Assembly: GCA_023387135.1 (NCBI GenBank)
Contig: JAEWIK010000007.1
Span: 1 to 7,445, forward strand
Reading direction: 5' to 3'
Source: Actinomycetes bacterium
GTDB lineage: Bacteria; Actinomycetota; Actinomycetes; Propionibacteriales; Propionibacteriaceae
Length of the DNA stretch: 7,445 bases
The notes beneath the pieces were generated by a model. It made no database searches, was not told the DNA's origin, and saw only the letters and a list, made by a program, of their open reading frames with translations. Position 1 is the stretch's first letter, and each line of letters begins with the position of its first letter. Positions 1 to 6,818 of the stretch are shown piece after piece. Made by a program: the position numbers and the translations under genes.

Positions 1-15
1 GGGCGTGCTGCATGA
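1..15 (+). CDS. 3' end of an upstream gene, possibly nadB
   Basis: Only the last four codons and a TGA stop at 13-15 are visible, in the frame that starts at base 1. The stop overlaps the nadC start as ATGA, the usual arrangement for translationally coupled genes in one operon. In many actinobacteria the gene before nadC is nadB (L-aspartate oxidase), so that is the natural guess. The visible residues (G-R-A-A) carry no family information, so the identity rests on gene-order knowledge alone. Confidence 0.4.
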   Translation, partial: GRAA

Positions 16-857
16 GGAGCCTTCCCACCCTCGTCATCGAACCGCTGGTGCGCGCCGCGCTGCTGGAAGACCTCGGACGGGCGGGCGACCTCACCACCGA
101 CGCGATCATCGACCCCGACTCCCGCTCCCGGGTCGCCCTGGTCTCCCGCGAGGCAGGAGTCGTCGCCGGGCTGGAGTGCGCACGTCTCGCGTGGACGCTG
201 CTCGACCCCGACGTCACCATGGAGGTCCGGCTGCCCGACGGATCGAGGGTGGGCCCGGGCGGGGTCATCGCCACCATCTCGGGGCGGTCGCGCGCCCTGC
301 TCACCGGCGAGCGCGTCGCGCTGAACTTCCTCGGTCACCTCAGCGGCGTCGCGACGGGCACCGCGACCATCGCCGACGCCATCGCGCACACGAAGGCGAA
401 GGTCTGCGACACCCGCAAGACGATCCCCGGCCTGCGCGCGCTGCAGAAGTACGCGGTGGTGGCGGGCGGCGGCGCCAACCACAGGTTCGGCCTGGACGAC
501 GCGATCCTCATCAAGGACAACCACATCGCCGTCGCGGGAGGCATCCGCGCGGCGGTGACGAGGGCGCGGGAGAACGCCGGGCACATGGTCAAGCTCGAGG
601 TGGAGGTCGATTCGCTCGACCAACTGCGGGAACTGCTCGACGTGGGAGCCGACGCCGTGCTGCTCGACAACATGGGCCCCGACCTGCTGTCCGAGGCGGT
701 CGCCATGGTGAGCGGACGCATGATCACCGAGGCCTCGGGCAGGATCACGCCGGCGACCGCCGTCCCGCTGGCCGAGGCGGGCGTCGACCTCCTCAGCGTG
801 GGGTGGCTCACCCACTCGGCGCGCGTGCTGGACGTGGGGCTCGACCACCTCGCCTGA
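12..857 (+). CDS. nadC: Nicotinate-nucleotide pyrophosphorylase (quinolinate phosphoribosyltransferase, carboxylating)
   Basis: This cytoplasmic enzyme condenses quinolinate with PRPP to give nicotinate mononucleotide, CO2 and pyrophosphate, the step where de novo NAD synthesis joins the common pathway. The 281 residues match the usual length (about 280-290). The N-terminal open-faced domain (about 1-115) begins with the typical ALLEDLGRAGDLTT segment, and the rest is the alpha/beta barrel. Signature pieces are TGERVALNFLGHLSGVAT with R101, CDTRKTIPGLR with R135 and K136, KYAVVAGGGANHR ending in H157-R158, LIKDNH with K168, LEVEV with E196/E198, and LLDNM with D219. By family comparison these supply substrate- and PRPP-binding residues. 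The ATG at 12 overlaps the preceding stop, so the gene is probably the distal part of a nadA-nadB-nadC type operon and coupled to its upstream neighbour. It ends 20 nt from the convergent mntR stop. All key residues are present and no frame break is seen. Confidence 0.97.
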   Translation: MRSLPTLVIEPLVRAALLEDLGRAGDLTTDAIIDPDSRSRVALVSREAGVVAGLECARLAWTLLDPDVTMEVRLPDGSRVGPGGVIATISGRSRALLTGERVALNFLGHLSGVATGTATIADAIAHTKAKVCDTRKTIPGLRALQKYAVVAGGGANHRFGLDDAILIKDNHIAVAGGIRAAVTRARENAGHMVKLEVEVDSLDQLRELLDVGADAVLLDNMGPDLLSEAVAMVSGRMITEASGRITPATAVPLAEAGVDLLSVGWLTHSARVLDVGLDHLA

Positions 858-871
858 GCCGGGCTCCCGGC
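858..871. terminator. Shared hairpin between convergent nadC and mntR
   Basis: The 20-nt gap between the two stop codons holds a perfect inverted repeat, GCCGGG (858-863) and CCCGGC (866-871), with a 2-nt centre; in practice this folds as 5 bp plus a 4-nt loop. TGAG at 855-858 and CTCA at 877-880 could extend it imperfectly, drawing in both stop codons. There is no T-tract on either side, as is common for candidate terminators in GC-rich actinobacteria. Because it is symmetric it could act on both converging transcripts. The fold is seen in the sequence; terminator function is inferred. Confidence 0.45.
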
Positions 872-877
872 CGCACC

Positions 878-1531
878 TCAGCCCGCGGGCCTGACCCTGA
901 CGGCAGGCAGGTCGGCGGCGTCCAGCGCCGCCGTGCCGCCCTCGACGCTGACCCGTCCGTCGTGCACGACGAGCCTCGTACCGGGGACGACCCCGAGCCG
1001 CAGCAGCCTGCCCAGGGTGCCGGTGTCGGCGTCCGACACCCTCACGACGACGTGGGTGCCAGGTCCGGCGTCGTTCAGCCTGGCGGTGTCGGCGGGCGGC
1101 CTCCAGCCGCCGTCCAGCGTGGGGATGGGGTCGCCGTGGGGGTCGAAACCCGGGTGGCCGAGCAGGTCGTCGATGCGGTCGAGAAAGTCGTCGGACGCCG
1201 CATGTTCGAGCCGCTCGGCGTCCTCGTGCACCTTGTCCCAGCCGTAGCCGAGCACTCCTGCGAGGAAGGTCTCGATGAGCCGGTGCCGCCTGACCATCGC
1301 GACAGCGAGCCGCGTCCCCAACGCGGTCAGGGTGACGGGCTTGTACGGCTCGTAGTTCACCAGCCCTTGGGCGGCGAGCCGCCGCATGGTGTCGGACACG
1401 TTCGCCTGCGTCGTGTCGAAGCGGGTGGCGAGGCCTTTCGTGGTGATCGGCGGCTCGCCCCACTCCGTCGCCGACCAGATCACCTTCACGTAGTCCTGGG
1501 CGACGGCCGTCAGGTCGTCCACCGAGGTCAT
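878..1531 (-). CDS. mntR: Manganese-dependent DtxR-family repressor, MntR type
   Basis: This is a probable Mn(II)-activated DNA-binding repressor of manganese uptake, most likely of the mntH directly upstream. The protein is 217 residues. An N-terminal winged helix (about 8-70) has its recognition-helix region near TTQANVSDTMRRL. A dimerisation and metal-binding domain (about 71-140) contains RRHRLIETFL and HEDAERLEH. A linker with DPHGDPIP and a C-terminal SH3-like/FeoA domain (about 148-217) follow. Aligned by eye with DtxR, the metal ligands are D13, H83, E87, H102, E106, E109 and H110. D13 and E106 replace the Met10 and Cys102 of iron-sensing DtxR, as in MntR proteins, which favours Mn sensing. 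The ATG at 1531-1529 overlaps the mntH TGA by one base and has a GGAG at 1542-1539, 7 nt upstream. The frame stays open 68 codons further upstream, but that part is a shadow of mntH and is excluded. Confidence 0.92.
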   Translation of the reverse strand: MTSVDDLTAVAQDYVKVIWSATEWGEPPITTKGLATRFDTTQANVSDTMRRLAAQGLVNYEPYKPVTLTALGTRLAVAMVRRHRLIETFLAGVLGYGWDKVHEDAERLEHAASDDFLDRIDDLLGHPGFDPHGDPIPTLDGGWRPPADTARLNDAGPGTHVVVRVSDADTGTLGRLLRLGVVPGTRLVVHDGRVSVEGGTAALDAADLPAVRVRPAG

Positions 1532-2802
1532 CACTCGGCTCCGACGATGTTGAGGACGATGAGCGCCAGGTTGAGCGCCACGATGAGGGCCACCACCACC
1601 CAGGCAGCCACCCGGAGCGGCAGCGAGTTGGCGTGCTCGCCCATGAGCCGCCTGTCGCCGGTGAGCTTGACGAGCGGGGCCAGCGCGAACGGGATTCCTA
1701 TGCTGAGCAGCACCTGGCTCAGGACGAGCGCCCACGTCGGGTCGACTCCGGTGCCGAGGATGATGAGGGCAGGGATGAGGGTGATGGCCCGGCGGGCGAG
1801 CATGGGCAGCCTGACCCGCAGCAGCCCTGACATGATCGAGGCGCCCGCGTAGCAGCCCACCGAGGTCGACGCGAGGCCGGACGCGAGCAGGCCGATGCCG
1901 AAGAGCACGCCGATGGCGGGCCCGAGGCTCTGGGTGATCGCCGCATGGGCGCCCTGGATGGAGTCAGTGCCAGCCACGCCGGGCAGGCTCCCGGCGGCGA
2001 GCAGGAGCATCGCGATGTTGACCGCGCCCGCGACGACCATGGACGCCAGCACGTCGCTGCGGGTCGCTCTCAGCAGCCTGCGCAGGTCGCCGTTGCCGGG
2101 GTTGCCGTGGCGGTCGCGCGCCAGCGCGGAGTGCACGTAGATGGCATGCGGCATGACCGTCGCGCCGAGCATGCTCGCGGCGAGCAGCACCGACTGGCTG
2201 CCCTCGAACCGCGGCACCAGCCCGGCCGCCGCCGACCCCCACGACACGTCGCTGACGAAGAGGCCAGCGACGAAGCCGATGGTGATCACCAGCAGCAGGC
2301 CCATCACGATGAACTCGAAGGGACGCTGGCCGCGCCTCGACTGCACGGCGAGCAGCAGCATCGACACGACGCCGACGATCAACCCGCCGAGCAGCAGCGG
2401 CACGCCGAAGAGGATCTGCAGCGCGATGGCGCCACCCAGCACCTCGGCGAGGTCCGTCGCGGCCGCCACGAGTTCGGCCTGCCCCCAGTAGAGCAGCCGC
2501 GGCCCGCGGCGCAGCCTCTTCCCCAGCAGTTCGGGGAGGCTGTTTCCCGTGACCAGCCCGGTCTTGGCCGACAGGTACTGCACCAGGACGGCCATCGTGT
2601 TGGCCGCCACGAGCACCCAGACCAGCAGGTAGCCGTACCGGGAGCCGGCGGTGAGGTTCGCCGCCACGTTACCGGGGTCGACGTAGGCGATCGCGGCGAC
2701 GAAGGCGGGCCCCCACAACCAGGGCAGCCTGTGCTGCCTGGTGGGGGTCAGTTCCGCTGCCTCCACCGGCGACTCGACCCGGGGCACCGCGCCATTCTCC
2801 AC
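1531..2802 (-). CDS. mntH: NRAMP-family divalent metal:H+ symporter, Mn(II) importer
   Basis: This inner-membrane, proton-coupled importer is expected to take up Mn(II) and possibly Fe(II). The 423 residues fit the family (about 410-440) and give about eleven hydrophobic segments. TM1 carries the DPGN motif at 42-45 and TM6 carries MPH at 217-219; D42, N45 and M217 correspond to the metal-coordinating residues in structurally known NRAMPs. The conserved segment SQVLLSIGIPFALAPLV lies at 362-378 (TM10). The first 25 or so residues are a polar cytoplasmic tail. The start is taken as the GTG at 2802-2800, because the next in-frame starts would cut into TM1 or its approach and a TAGCTT box sits exactly 7 nt upstream, which suggests a leaderless transcript. 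The gene is followed with a one-base overlap by mntR, so importer and regulator are probably co-transcribed and autoregulated. Substrate preference rests on the family and on the MntR-type neighbour. Confidence 0.95.
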   Translation of the reverse strand: MENGAVPRVESPVEAAELTPTRQHRLPWLWGPAFVAAIAYVDPGNVAANLTAGSRYGYLLVWVLVAANTMAVLVQYLSAKTGLVTGNSLPELLGKRLRRGPRLLYWGQAELVAAATDLAEVLGGAIALQILFGVPLLLGGLIVGVVSMLLLAVQSRRGQRPFEFIVMGLLLVITIGFVAGLFVSDVSWGSAAAGLVPRFEGSQSVLLAASMLGATVMPHAIYVHSALARDRHGNPGNGDLRRLLRATRSDVLASMVVAGAVNIAMLLLAAGSLPGVAGTDSIQGAHAAITQSLGPAIGVLFGIGLLASGLASTSVGCYAGASIMSGLLRVRLPMLARRAITLIPALIILGTGVDPTWALVLSQVLLSIGIPFALAPLVKLTGDRRLMGEHANSLPLRVAAWVVVALIVALNLALIVLNIVGAE

Positions 2803-2821
2803 GAAAGTTAAGCTACACGAA
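2803..2821 (-). promoter_or_regulatory. Candidate DtxR/MntR-like operator over the mntH -10 box
   Basis: Read on the minus strand, this 19-nt segment matches the classical DtxR-family operator TTAGGTTAGSCTAACCTAA at 12 of 19 positions without gaps, including the central TTAGS-like core and the TAAC half. It covers the -10 box and the likely transcription start, where a repressor would block initiation. A separate inverted repeat, AGTT-N10-AACT (2823-2806), overlaps it. The match is well below that of strong iron-regulator boxes, and the operator of this MntR subgroup may differ, so this is a weak candidate. Confidence 0.25.
2810..2815 (-). promoter_or_regulatory. -10 box of the mntH-mntR operon (leaderless type)
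   Basis: TAGCTT on the minus strand fits TANNNT and ends 7 nt before the GTG start of mntH. Transcription starting about 7 nt downstream would begin at or next to the GTG. No Shine-Dalgarno lies at proper distance; the nearest purine run (GAGGGGAAGAG, 2832-2822) is about 20 nt from the GTG. No good -35 hexamer was recognised. Confidence 0.5.
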
Positions 2822-2885
2822 CTCTTCCCCTCGTGGGCGTCTCCCCGGCACGTCCCGCCGCTGTCCGCGTGCGTGGGGCTGCCGC

Positions 2886-2891
2886 TACCCT
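2886..2891 (+). promoter_or_regulatory. -10 box of the GNAT gene (leaderless type)
   Basis: TACCCT fits TANNNT and ends exactly 6 nt before the ATG at 2898. No Shine-Dalgarno precedes the ATG (the last bases are GCTCGC). A weak -35-like TGTCCG lies at 2862-2867 with an 18-nt spacer. The box lies in the 95-nt divergent region shared with mntH. Confidence 0.5.
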
Positions 2892-2897
2892 GCTCGC

Positions 2898-4004
2898 ATG
2901 TCGATCACACCCCAGGTCCCCGGCGTGGAGGGACGCGCCAAAGGCTCCCTCCCGCAGATCACCACCGGCGGGCTCAGCTGGCGCCCGCTGCAGCGAGGGG
3001 ACGAGCTCGCGCTCCGGACGCTCGCCAACCAGGTGCTGGAGGGCTACGGCGTCTCGAGCCGCTGGTCGGACGAGGAGGCCACCGAGTTCATCGAGTCGCC
3101 CTGGCGGAACGTGGCTCGGAACTCGCTGGTCGGGCTCGACGCCGACGGCGTGCCGCGAGCGTACGGCTACGTCTTCCTGCCGCCGGGCGATACCACCCAG
3201 GTGAGGGTGCTGATCGGTGGCGGCGTCCACCCCGAGCGGACCGGCGAGGGCATCGGGCGCGAGCTGCTGGCGTGGCTGACCGCCCGCGGACGCCAGGCCG
3301 TCGCCGAGGCGGGACGCGACCTGCCGGCCGTCCTGCGCAGCGTCGTCGACGACGACGCTCCCGACACCGTCCACCACCTGCTGCAACGGGCCGGCTTCAC
3401 CGCCAGGAGGTTCTACTCCGAACTGGCCCGCGACCTCACCAAGCTCGACGAGCAGCCGCTGCCGGAGCCGGAGCTCACCGGCTCGCTGCGGCTCGCGCCG
3501 TGGAGCGACGAGCTCGACGAGCCCGCCAGGCTCGCCCACAACGACGCCTTCCGCGACCACTGGGGAAGCCAGCCCATGACAGTGGAGATGTGGGCCGAGA
3601 CGTCGGGGTTCGCGCCCGAGTGGTCGTACGTCGTGGTGGACGACGAGCCGGACGTCGAGTCGCTGCTGGCCTCGCCCGACACGGACCCCGAGACGGCGGC
3701 GGCGCTGCGCGCGGGACTCCCGCTCGTCGTCGGCTACCAGGCCGCCGAGCACTACGAGGACAGCTTCGCGGTCCGCGGGTACGCGTTCGGCTACACCGGC
3801 ATCCTCGGCGTCCGGCGGGCCTATCGCGGCAAGGGGATCGCCGTCGCGGCGCTCACGGCGGGCATGCGCGCCTTCGCCGCTGCCGGGTTGCAGTACGCCC
3901 TGCTGGACGTCGACACCGAGAACCCGACGGGCGCCTACGGCCTGTACTCCAGCCTCGGCTACACCAAGGTGGGAGGCCATCGCGCCTACCTCATCGAGCT
4001 GTAG
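2898..4004 (+). CDS. Tandem-domain GNAT N-acetyltransferase (MshD-like architecture)
   Basis: This is a cytoplasmic, probably acetyl-CoA-dependent acyltransferase with unknown acceptor. The 368 residues hold two GNAT folds in tandem, about 26-182 and about 195-368. The C-terminal domain has a canonical motif A: a GILGV strand, then RGKGIA at 310-315 (R/Q-x-x-G-x-G/A), and the typical NPTGAYGLYSSLGY near 342-355, so it is probably the active half. The N-terminal domain keeps VHPER and a GIG loop, but the usual Arg/Gln is T115 (TGEGIG, 115-120), which suggests weaker CoA binding or a structural role. This size and asymmetry resemble mycothiol synthase MshD, whose C-terminal domain is catalytic. 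However, I do not see a convincing MshD signature, so it is more likely a related uncharacterised actinobacterial protein. The ATG at 2898 is supported by the -10 box 6 nt upstream. It is divergent from mntH and 61 nt before glgP, which has its own promoter-like box. Confidence 0.88.
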   Translation: MSITPQVPGVEGRAKGSLPQITTGGLSWRPLQRGDELALRTLANQVLEGYGVSSRWSDEEATEFIESPWRNVARNSLVGLDADGVPRAYGYVFLPPGDTTQVRVLIGGGVHPERTGEGIGRELLAWLTARGRQAVAEAGRDLPAVLRSVVDDDAPDTVHHLLQRAGFTARRFYSELARDLTKLDEQPLPEPELTGSLRLAPWSDELDEPARLAHNDAFRDHWGSQPMTVEMWAETSGFAPEWSYVVVDDEPDVESLLASPDTDPETAAALRAGLPLVVGYQAAEHYEDSFAVRGYAFGYTGILGVRRAYRGKGIAVAALTAGMRAFAAAGLQYALLDVDTENPTGAYGLYSSLGYTKVGGHRAYLIEL

Positions 4005-4053
4005 CAAGCGCGTCCGCACTCGGAGCCATTAACTGACGACGCCGGATAGTGAC

Positions 4054-4059
4054 TACGGT
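4054..4059 (+). promoter_or_regulatory. -10 box of glgP (leaderless type)
   Basis: TACGGT fits TANNNT and ends exactly 6 nt before the GTG at 4066. A -35-like TTAACT lies at 4029-4034 (19-nt spacer), just after the GNAT stop. There is no Shine-Dalgarno before the GTG (the last six bases are GAGACG, only weakly purine-rich and too close). Confidence 0.5.
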
Positions 4060-4065
4060 GAGACG

Positions 4066-6633
4066 GTGACATCCACCGATTACTCGATGCTTGACGCACA
4101 CCGGGTCGAATCCGCCCTCCCCGCCGACGAGTCGCAGACCACCGAGCCGGACCGGCTGGGCCCGAGCTTCCGGCCCACCCATCCGGTGGCCCTGGCTCCC
4201 GTCGCCTCGCCGCCGCATTCCGTGGACGGCTTCGTGAGGGAGTTCCTCCGTGAGCTCAACACCGGCCAGGGGGTGGCGCTGTCGCGCTCGTCGGTCAACG
4301 ACCAGTACCTCGCGCTGGCGCGCACCGTCCGCCACTACCTGATGGCGCGCTGGCTGGAGAACAACCGCAAGCTGCGCGACACCAAGGCGAAGACCGTCGG
4401 CTACCTCTCGGCCGAGTACCTGCTCGGACGCCAGCTCAGCAATGCGCTGATGTCGACCGACCTGTTCGACATCGTCGACAGGGCGATGGCCTCCTGCGGG
4501 CTCGACCTGGCGACGCTGCGCGCCCAGGAGGTGGAACCGGGTCTCGGCAACGGCGGCCTGGGCAGGCTCGCCGCCTGTTTCATCGACTCGCTCGCCACCA
4601 TGAACGTCCCGTGCATCGGCTACGGCATCCGCTACGAGTACGGCATCTTCAAGCAGACCTTCGTCGACGGACGCCAGGTGGAGCAGCCTGACACCTGGCT
4701 GGCGCTCGGCAACCCGTGGGAGTTCGCCCACCCCGAGTCGGCAGTGCAGGTCGACTTCGGCGGACGCACCGAGACCTACACCGACTCCGACGGCGTCGAG
4801 CGCACTCGCTGGCTGCCTGACTGGAACGTGCTCGGCATCCCCTACAACTACATGGTTCCCGGCTACCTGAACGGCCGCGTCAACACGTTGCGGCTGTGGA
4901 GCGCGCAGGCCACCAAGAGCTTCGACCTCTCGATCTTCAACGCCGGCGACTACGCCGAGGCGGTCAGGGCCCAGACCTTCGCCGAGAACATCACGAAGGT
5001 GCTCTACCCGGAGGACTCGACCCCGCAGGGCAAGGAACTGCGCCTGCAGCAGCAGTACTTCTTCGTCGCCTGTTCGCTCCGCGACTTCATCGAGCGGACG
5101 ATGGGGCCGGACGTCGATATCCACACCCTGCCGGACAGGATCATCTTCCAGCTCAACGACACCCACCCCGTGATCGGCGTCCCCGAGCTGATGCGCATCC
5201 TCGTGGACGAGAAGAAGCTGGAGTGGGACGACGCCTGGGACATCACCAAGCGTTGCTTCGCCTACACCTGCCACACCCTGCTGCCCGAAGCGCTGGAGGT
5301 CTGGCCGACCGACCTGCTGGGACGCCTGCTCCCCCGCCACCTGGAGATCATCAACAGGATCAACGAGGAGTTCCTCGCCGAGGTGCGCGCCGCCTTCCCC
5401 AACGACGAGATCCGCGCCCGCAGGATGTCGATAGTCACCGACTACCCGGAGCGGGCCGTGCGCATGGCGTACCTCGCCACCGTCGCCGGGAGCAAGGTGA
5501 ACGGCGTCGCCGAACTGCACTCGCAGTTGCTGCGCGACAAGGTGCTGCCCGACTTCTCCGAGTACTGGCCCGAGAAGTTCACCAATGTGACCAACGGCGT
5601 GACCCCCCGCCGCTTCATCAGGCTGGCGAACCCCGGGCTGTCCGAACTCATCACCGACACGATCGGGGTTGGCTGGCTGACCGACCTCGAACGGCTGGAA
5701 GAGCTGGAGCCGTACGCCGACGACGCCGACTTCCGGGAGGCGTTCGCCGAGGTGAAGGCGAACAACAAGCTCCGGCTGCACAACGTCCTCAGCACCCGTG
5801 ACGGCATCGACCTGCCGTCAGGGCACCTGCTCGACGTGATGGTGAAGCGCCTTCACGAGTACAAGCGGCAGAGTCTCAAGGTGCTGCACATCGTCACGTT
5901 GTACGAGCAGATCCTCAGCGGCAAGGTGAAGCCCGAGGACGTCACCCCCCGGACCTTCGTGTTCGGGGCGAAGGCAGCACCCGGGTACCGGCTGGCCAAG
6001 GAGACGATCTTCCTGATCAACTCCGTCGCCAAGGTCATCAACTCCGACCCCGCGGTGGAGGGTCGGCTCACCATCGCCTTCCCGGCGAACTACAACGTCA
6101 CGCTCGCCGAGCGGCTCATTCCCGCGGCCGACCTGTCCGAGCAGATCTCCTTGGCCGGCAAGGAGGCCTCGGGAACGGGCAACATGAAGTTCGCCCTCAA
6201 CGGCGCCCTCACCATCGGCACCGACGATGGCGCGAACGTCGAGATCCGCAAGCTGGTGGGAGACGAGCACTTCTTCCTGTTCGGCCTGCTGGAGCCCGAG
6301 GTCGCCGAACTGCAGAGCCGCGGCTATCGTCCGCACGAGTTCTACGAGAGCAACCCGCAGCTGAAGGCCACCCTCGACCTGATCGCGTCGGGCCACTTCT
6401 CCGGCGGCGACCGCGGTGTCTTCGAGCCGCTGGTCTCGAACCTGCTCTACGAGGACAGGTTCCTCGCCCTGGCCGACTTCCAGTCGTACCTCGACGCCCA
6501 GGCGAAGGTCGACGCCTACTACGCCGACCAGAGCGCCTGGACGCACTCGGCGATCCTGAACGTGGCCCGCTCCGGCTACTTCTCCTCCGACCGCTCCATG
6601 CGCGACTACCTCGACAGGATCTGGCGCATCTAG
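4066..6633 (+). CDS. glgP: Glycogen/alpha-glucan phosphorylase (GT35)
   Basis: This PLP-dependent cytoplasmic enzyme phosphorolyses alpha-1,4-glucan chains from the non-reducing end, releasing glucose 1-phosphate for glycogen or maltodextrin breakdown. The 855 residues cover the whole family (E. coli about 815, rabbit muscle about 842). Visible landmarks are GYLSAEYLLGR (111-121), VEPGLGNGGLGRLAACF, NDTHP at 364-368, TNGVTPRRFI, VKRLHEYKR at 593-601, and the PLP site EASGTGNMKF with the Schiff-base lysine at K708, followed by GALTIGTDDGANVEI. The C-terminus ends in the usual DYLDRIWRI. About 50 polar, proline-rich residues precede the conserved start of the fold (VDGFVREFL, 53-61). The GTG at 4066 is chosen because a TACGGT box sits 6 nt upstream; ATG at 4087 or GTG at 4186 are possible but lack signals. 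No other glycogen gene is in view. Long open frames on the opposite strand are codon-bias shadows. Confidence 0.97.
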   Translation: MTSTDYSMLDAHRVESALPADESQTTEPDRLGPSFRPTHPVALAPVASPPHSVDGFVREFLRELNTGQGVALSRSSVNDQYLALARTVRHYLMARWLENNRKLRDTKAKTVGYLSAEYLLGRQLSNALMSTDLFDIVDRAMASCGLDLATLRAQEVEPGLGNGGLGRLAACFIDSLATMNVPCIGYGIRYEYGIFKQTFVDGRQVEQPDTWLALGNPWEFAHPESAVQVDFGGRTETYTDSDGVERTRWLPDWNVLGIPYNYMVPGYLNGRVNTLRLWSAQATKSFDLSIFNAGDYAEAVRAQTFAENITKVLYPEDSTPQGKELRLQQQYFFVACSLRDFIERTMGPDVDIHTLPDRIIFQLNDTHPVIGVPELMRILVDEKKLEWDDAWDITKRCFAYTCHTLLPEALEVWPTDLLGRLLPRHLEIINRINEEFLAEVRAAFPNDEIRARRMSIVTDYPERAVRMAYLATVAGSKVNGVAELHSQLLRDKVLPDFSEYWPEKFTNVTNGVTPRRFIRLANPGLSELITDTIGVGWLTDLERLEELEPYADDADFREAFAEVKANNKLRLHNVLSTRDGIDLPSGHLLDVMVKRLHEYKRQSLKVLHIVTLYEQILSGKVKPEDVTPRTFVFGAKAAPGYRLAKETIFLINSVAKVINSDPAVEGRLTIAFPANYNVTLAERLIPAADLSEQISLAGKEASGTGNMKFALNGALTIGTDDGANVEIRKLVGDEHFFLFGLLEPEVAELQSRGYRPHEFYESNPQLKATLDLIASGHFSGGDRGVFEPLVSNLLYEDRFLALADFQSYLDAQAKVDAYYADQSAWTHSAILNVARSGYFSSDRSMRDYLDRIWRI

Positions 6634-6670
6634 CCCGGCAGTCCCACGCGATCGGGAGCCCACACCGACA

Positions 6671-6692
6671 GTGCGGGCACCCTGGCCTGCGC
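6671..6692 (+). terminator. Candidate glgP terminator hairpin
   Basis: GTGCGGGC (6671-6678) pairs with GCCTGCGC (6685-6692) to give an 8-bp stem with two G-U wobbles and a 6-nt loop, starting 38 nt after the glgP stop. No T-tract follows, so intrinsic termination is only plausible by analogy with U-poor terminators of GC-rich bacteria. Confidence 0.35.
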
Positions 6693-6693
6693 T

Positions 6694-6706
6694 ACGTAGA
6701 CGCGGG
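6694..6706 (+). repeat. Short direct repeat, copy 1
   Basis: ACGTAGACGCGGG matches the sequence at 6769-6781 in 12 of 13 positions. Its left part also belongs to the perfect palindrome CTACGTAG at 6692-6699. It lies between the glgP hairpin and the promoter of the small downstream gene. Confidence 0.4.
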
Positions 6707-6768
6707 CGTGCGACTACCGACTGAGGGCGGGCTGACTTGCGGTTTTCGGATTCCTGGCTTGAGACCGA

Positions 6769-6781
6769 ACGTAGTCGCGGG
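6769..6781 (+). repeat. Short direct repeat, copy 2
   Basis: ACGTAGTCGCGGG is the second copy of the 13-mer, differing at one position. Its GTAGTCGC (6771-6778) is also the exact inverted complement of GCGACTAC at 6710-6717. It lies about 32 nt upstream of the TACCCT box, a reasonable place for an operator, though no regulator is known. Confidence 0.4.
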
Positions 6782-6812
6782 GTTCCGGCGGTCGGGCGCC
6801 GAGGGCGCTCCG

Positions 6813-6818
6813 TACCCT
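6813..6818 (+). promoter_or_regulatory. -10 box of the small HTH-like gene
   Basis: TACCCT fits TANNNT. A transcript starting about 7 nt later (near 6825) would have a 5' leader of about 28 nt before the ATG at 6853. That leader includes GAGGGGG at 6839-6845, a good Shine-Dalgarno 7 nt from the ATG. Unlike its neighbours, this gene would therefore be leadered. Confidence 0.4.

Noticed and set aside
1532..1735. 68-codon N-terminal extension of mntR
   Set aside because: It lies wholly within mntH in another frame and is low-complexity, and the ATG at 1531 has a GGAG at 7 nt and begins just before the conserved DtxR-family domain.
5..1852. 615-codon plus-strand frame across nadC, mntR and mntH
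   Set aside because: It runs through three well-supported genes in shifted or opposite frames and is dominated by Arg, Gly, Pro and Ala without domain signals; a composition shadow.
1945..2811. 288-codon plus-strand frame opposite mntH
   Set aside because: The translation is His-, Gln-, Arg- and Gly-rich with no motif, while the opposite strand is a complete NRAMP transporter with all key residues.
2803..2897. Riboswitch (for example a manganese or yybP-type element) in the mntH leader
   Set aside because: The mntH transcript appears to start at or next to its GTG, leaving no leader, and the 95-nt region shows no convincing multi-stem fold.
3991..5781. 596-codon open frame antisense to glgP
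   Set aside because: Its product is rich in Val, Gly, Arg, His and Gln with no recognisable domain, and it mirrors glgP codons. Long antisense frames are expected opposite high-GC genes with third-position bias.
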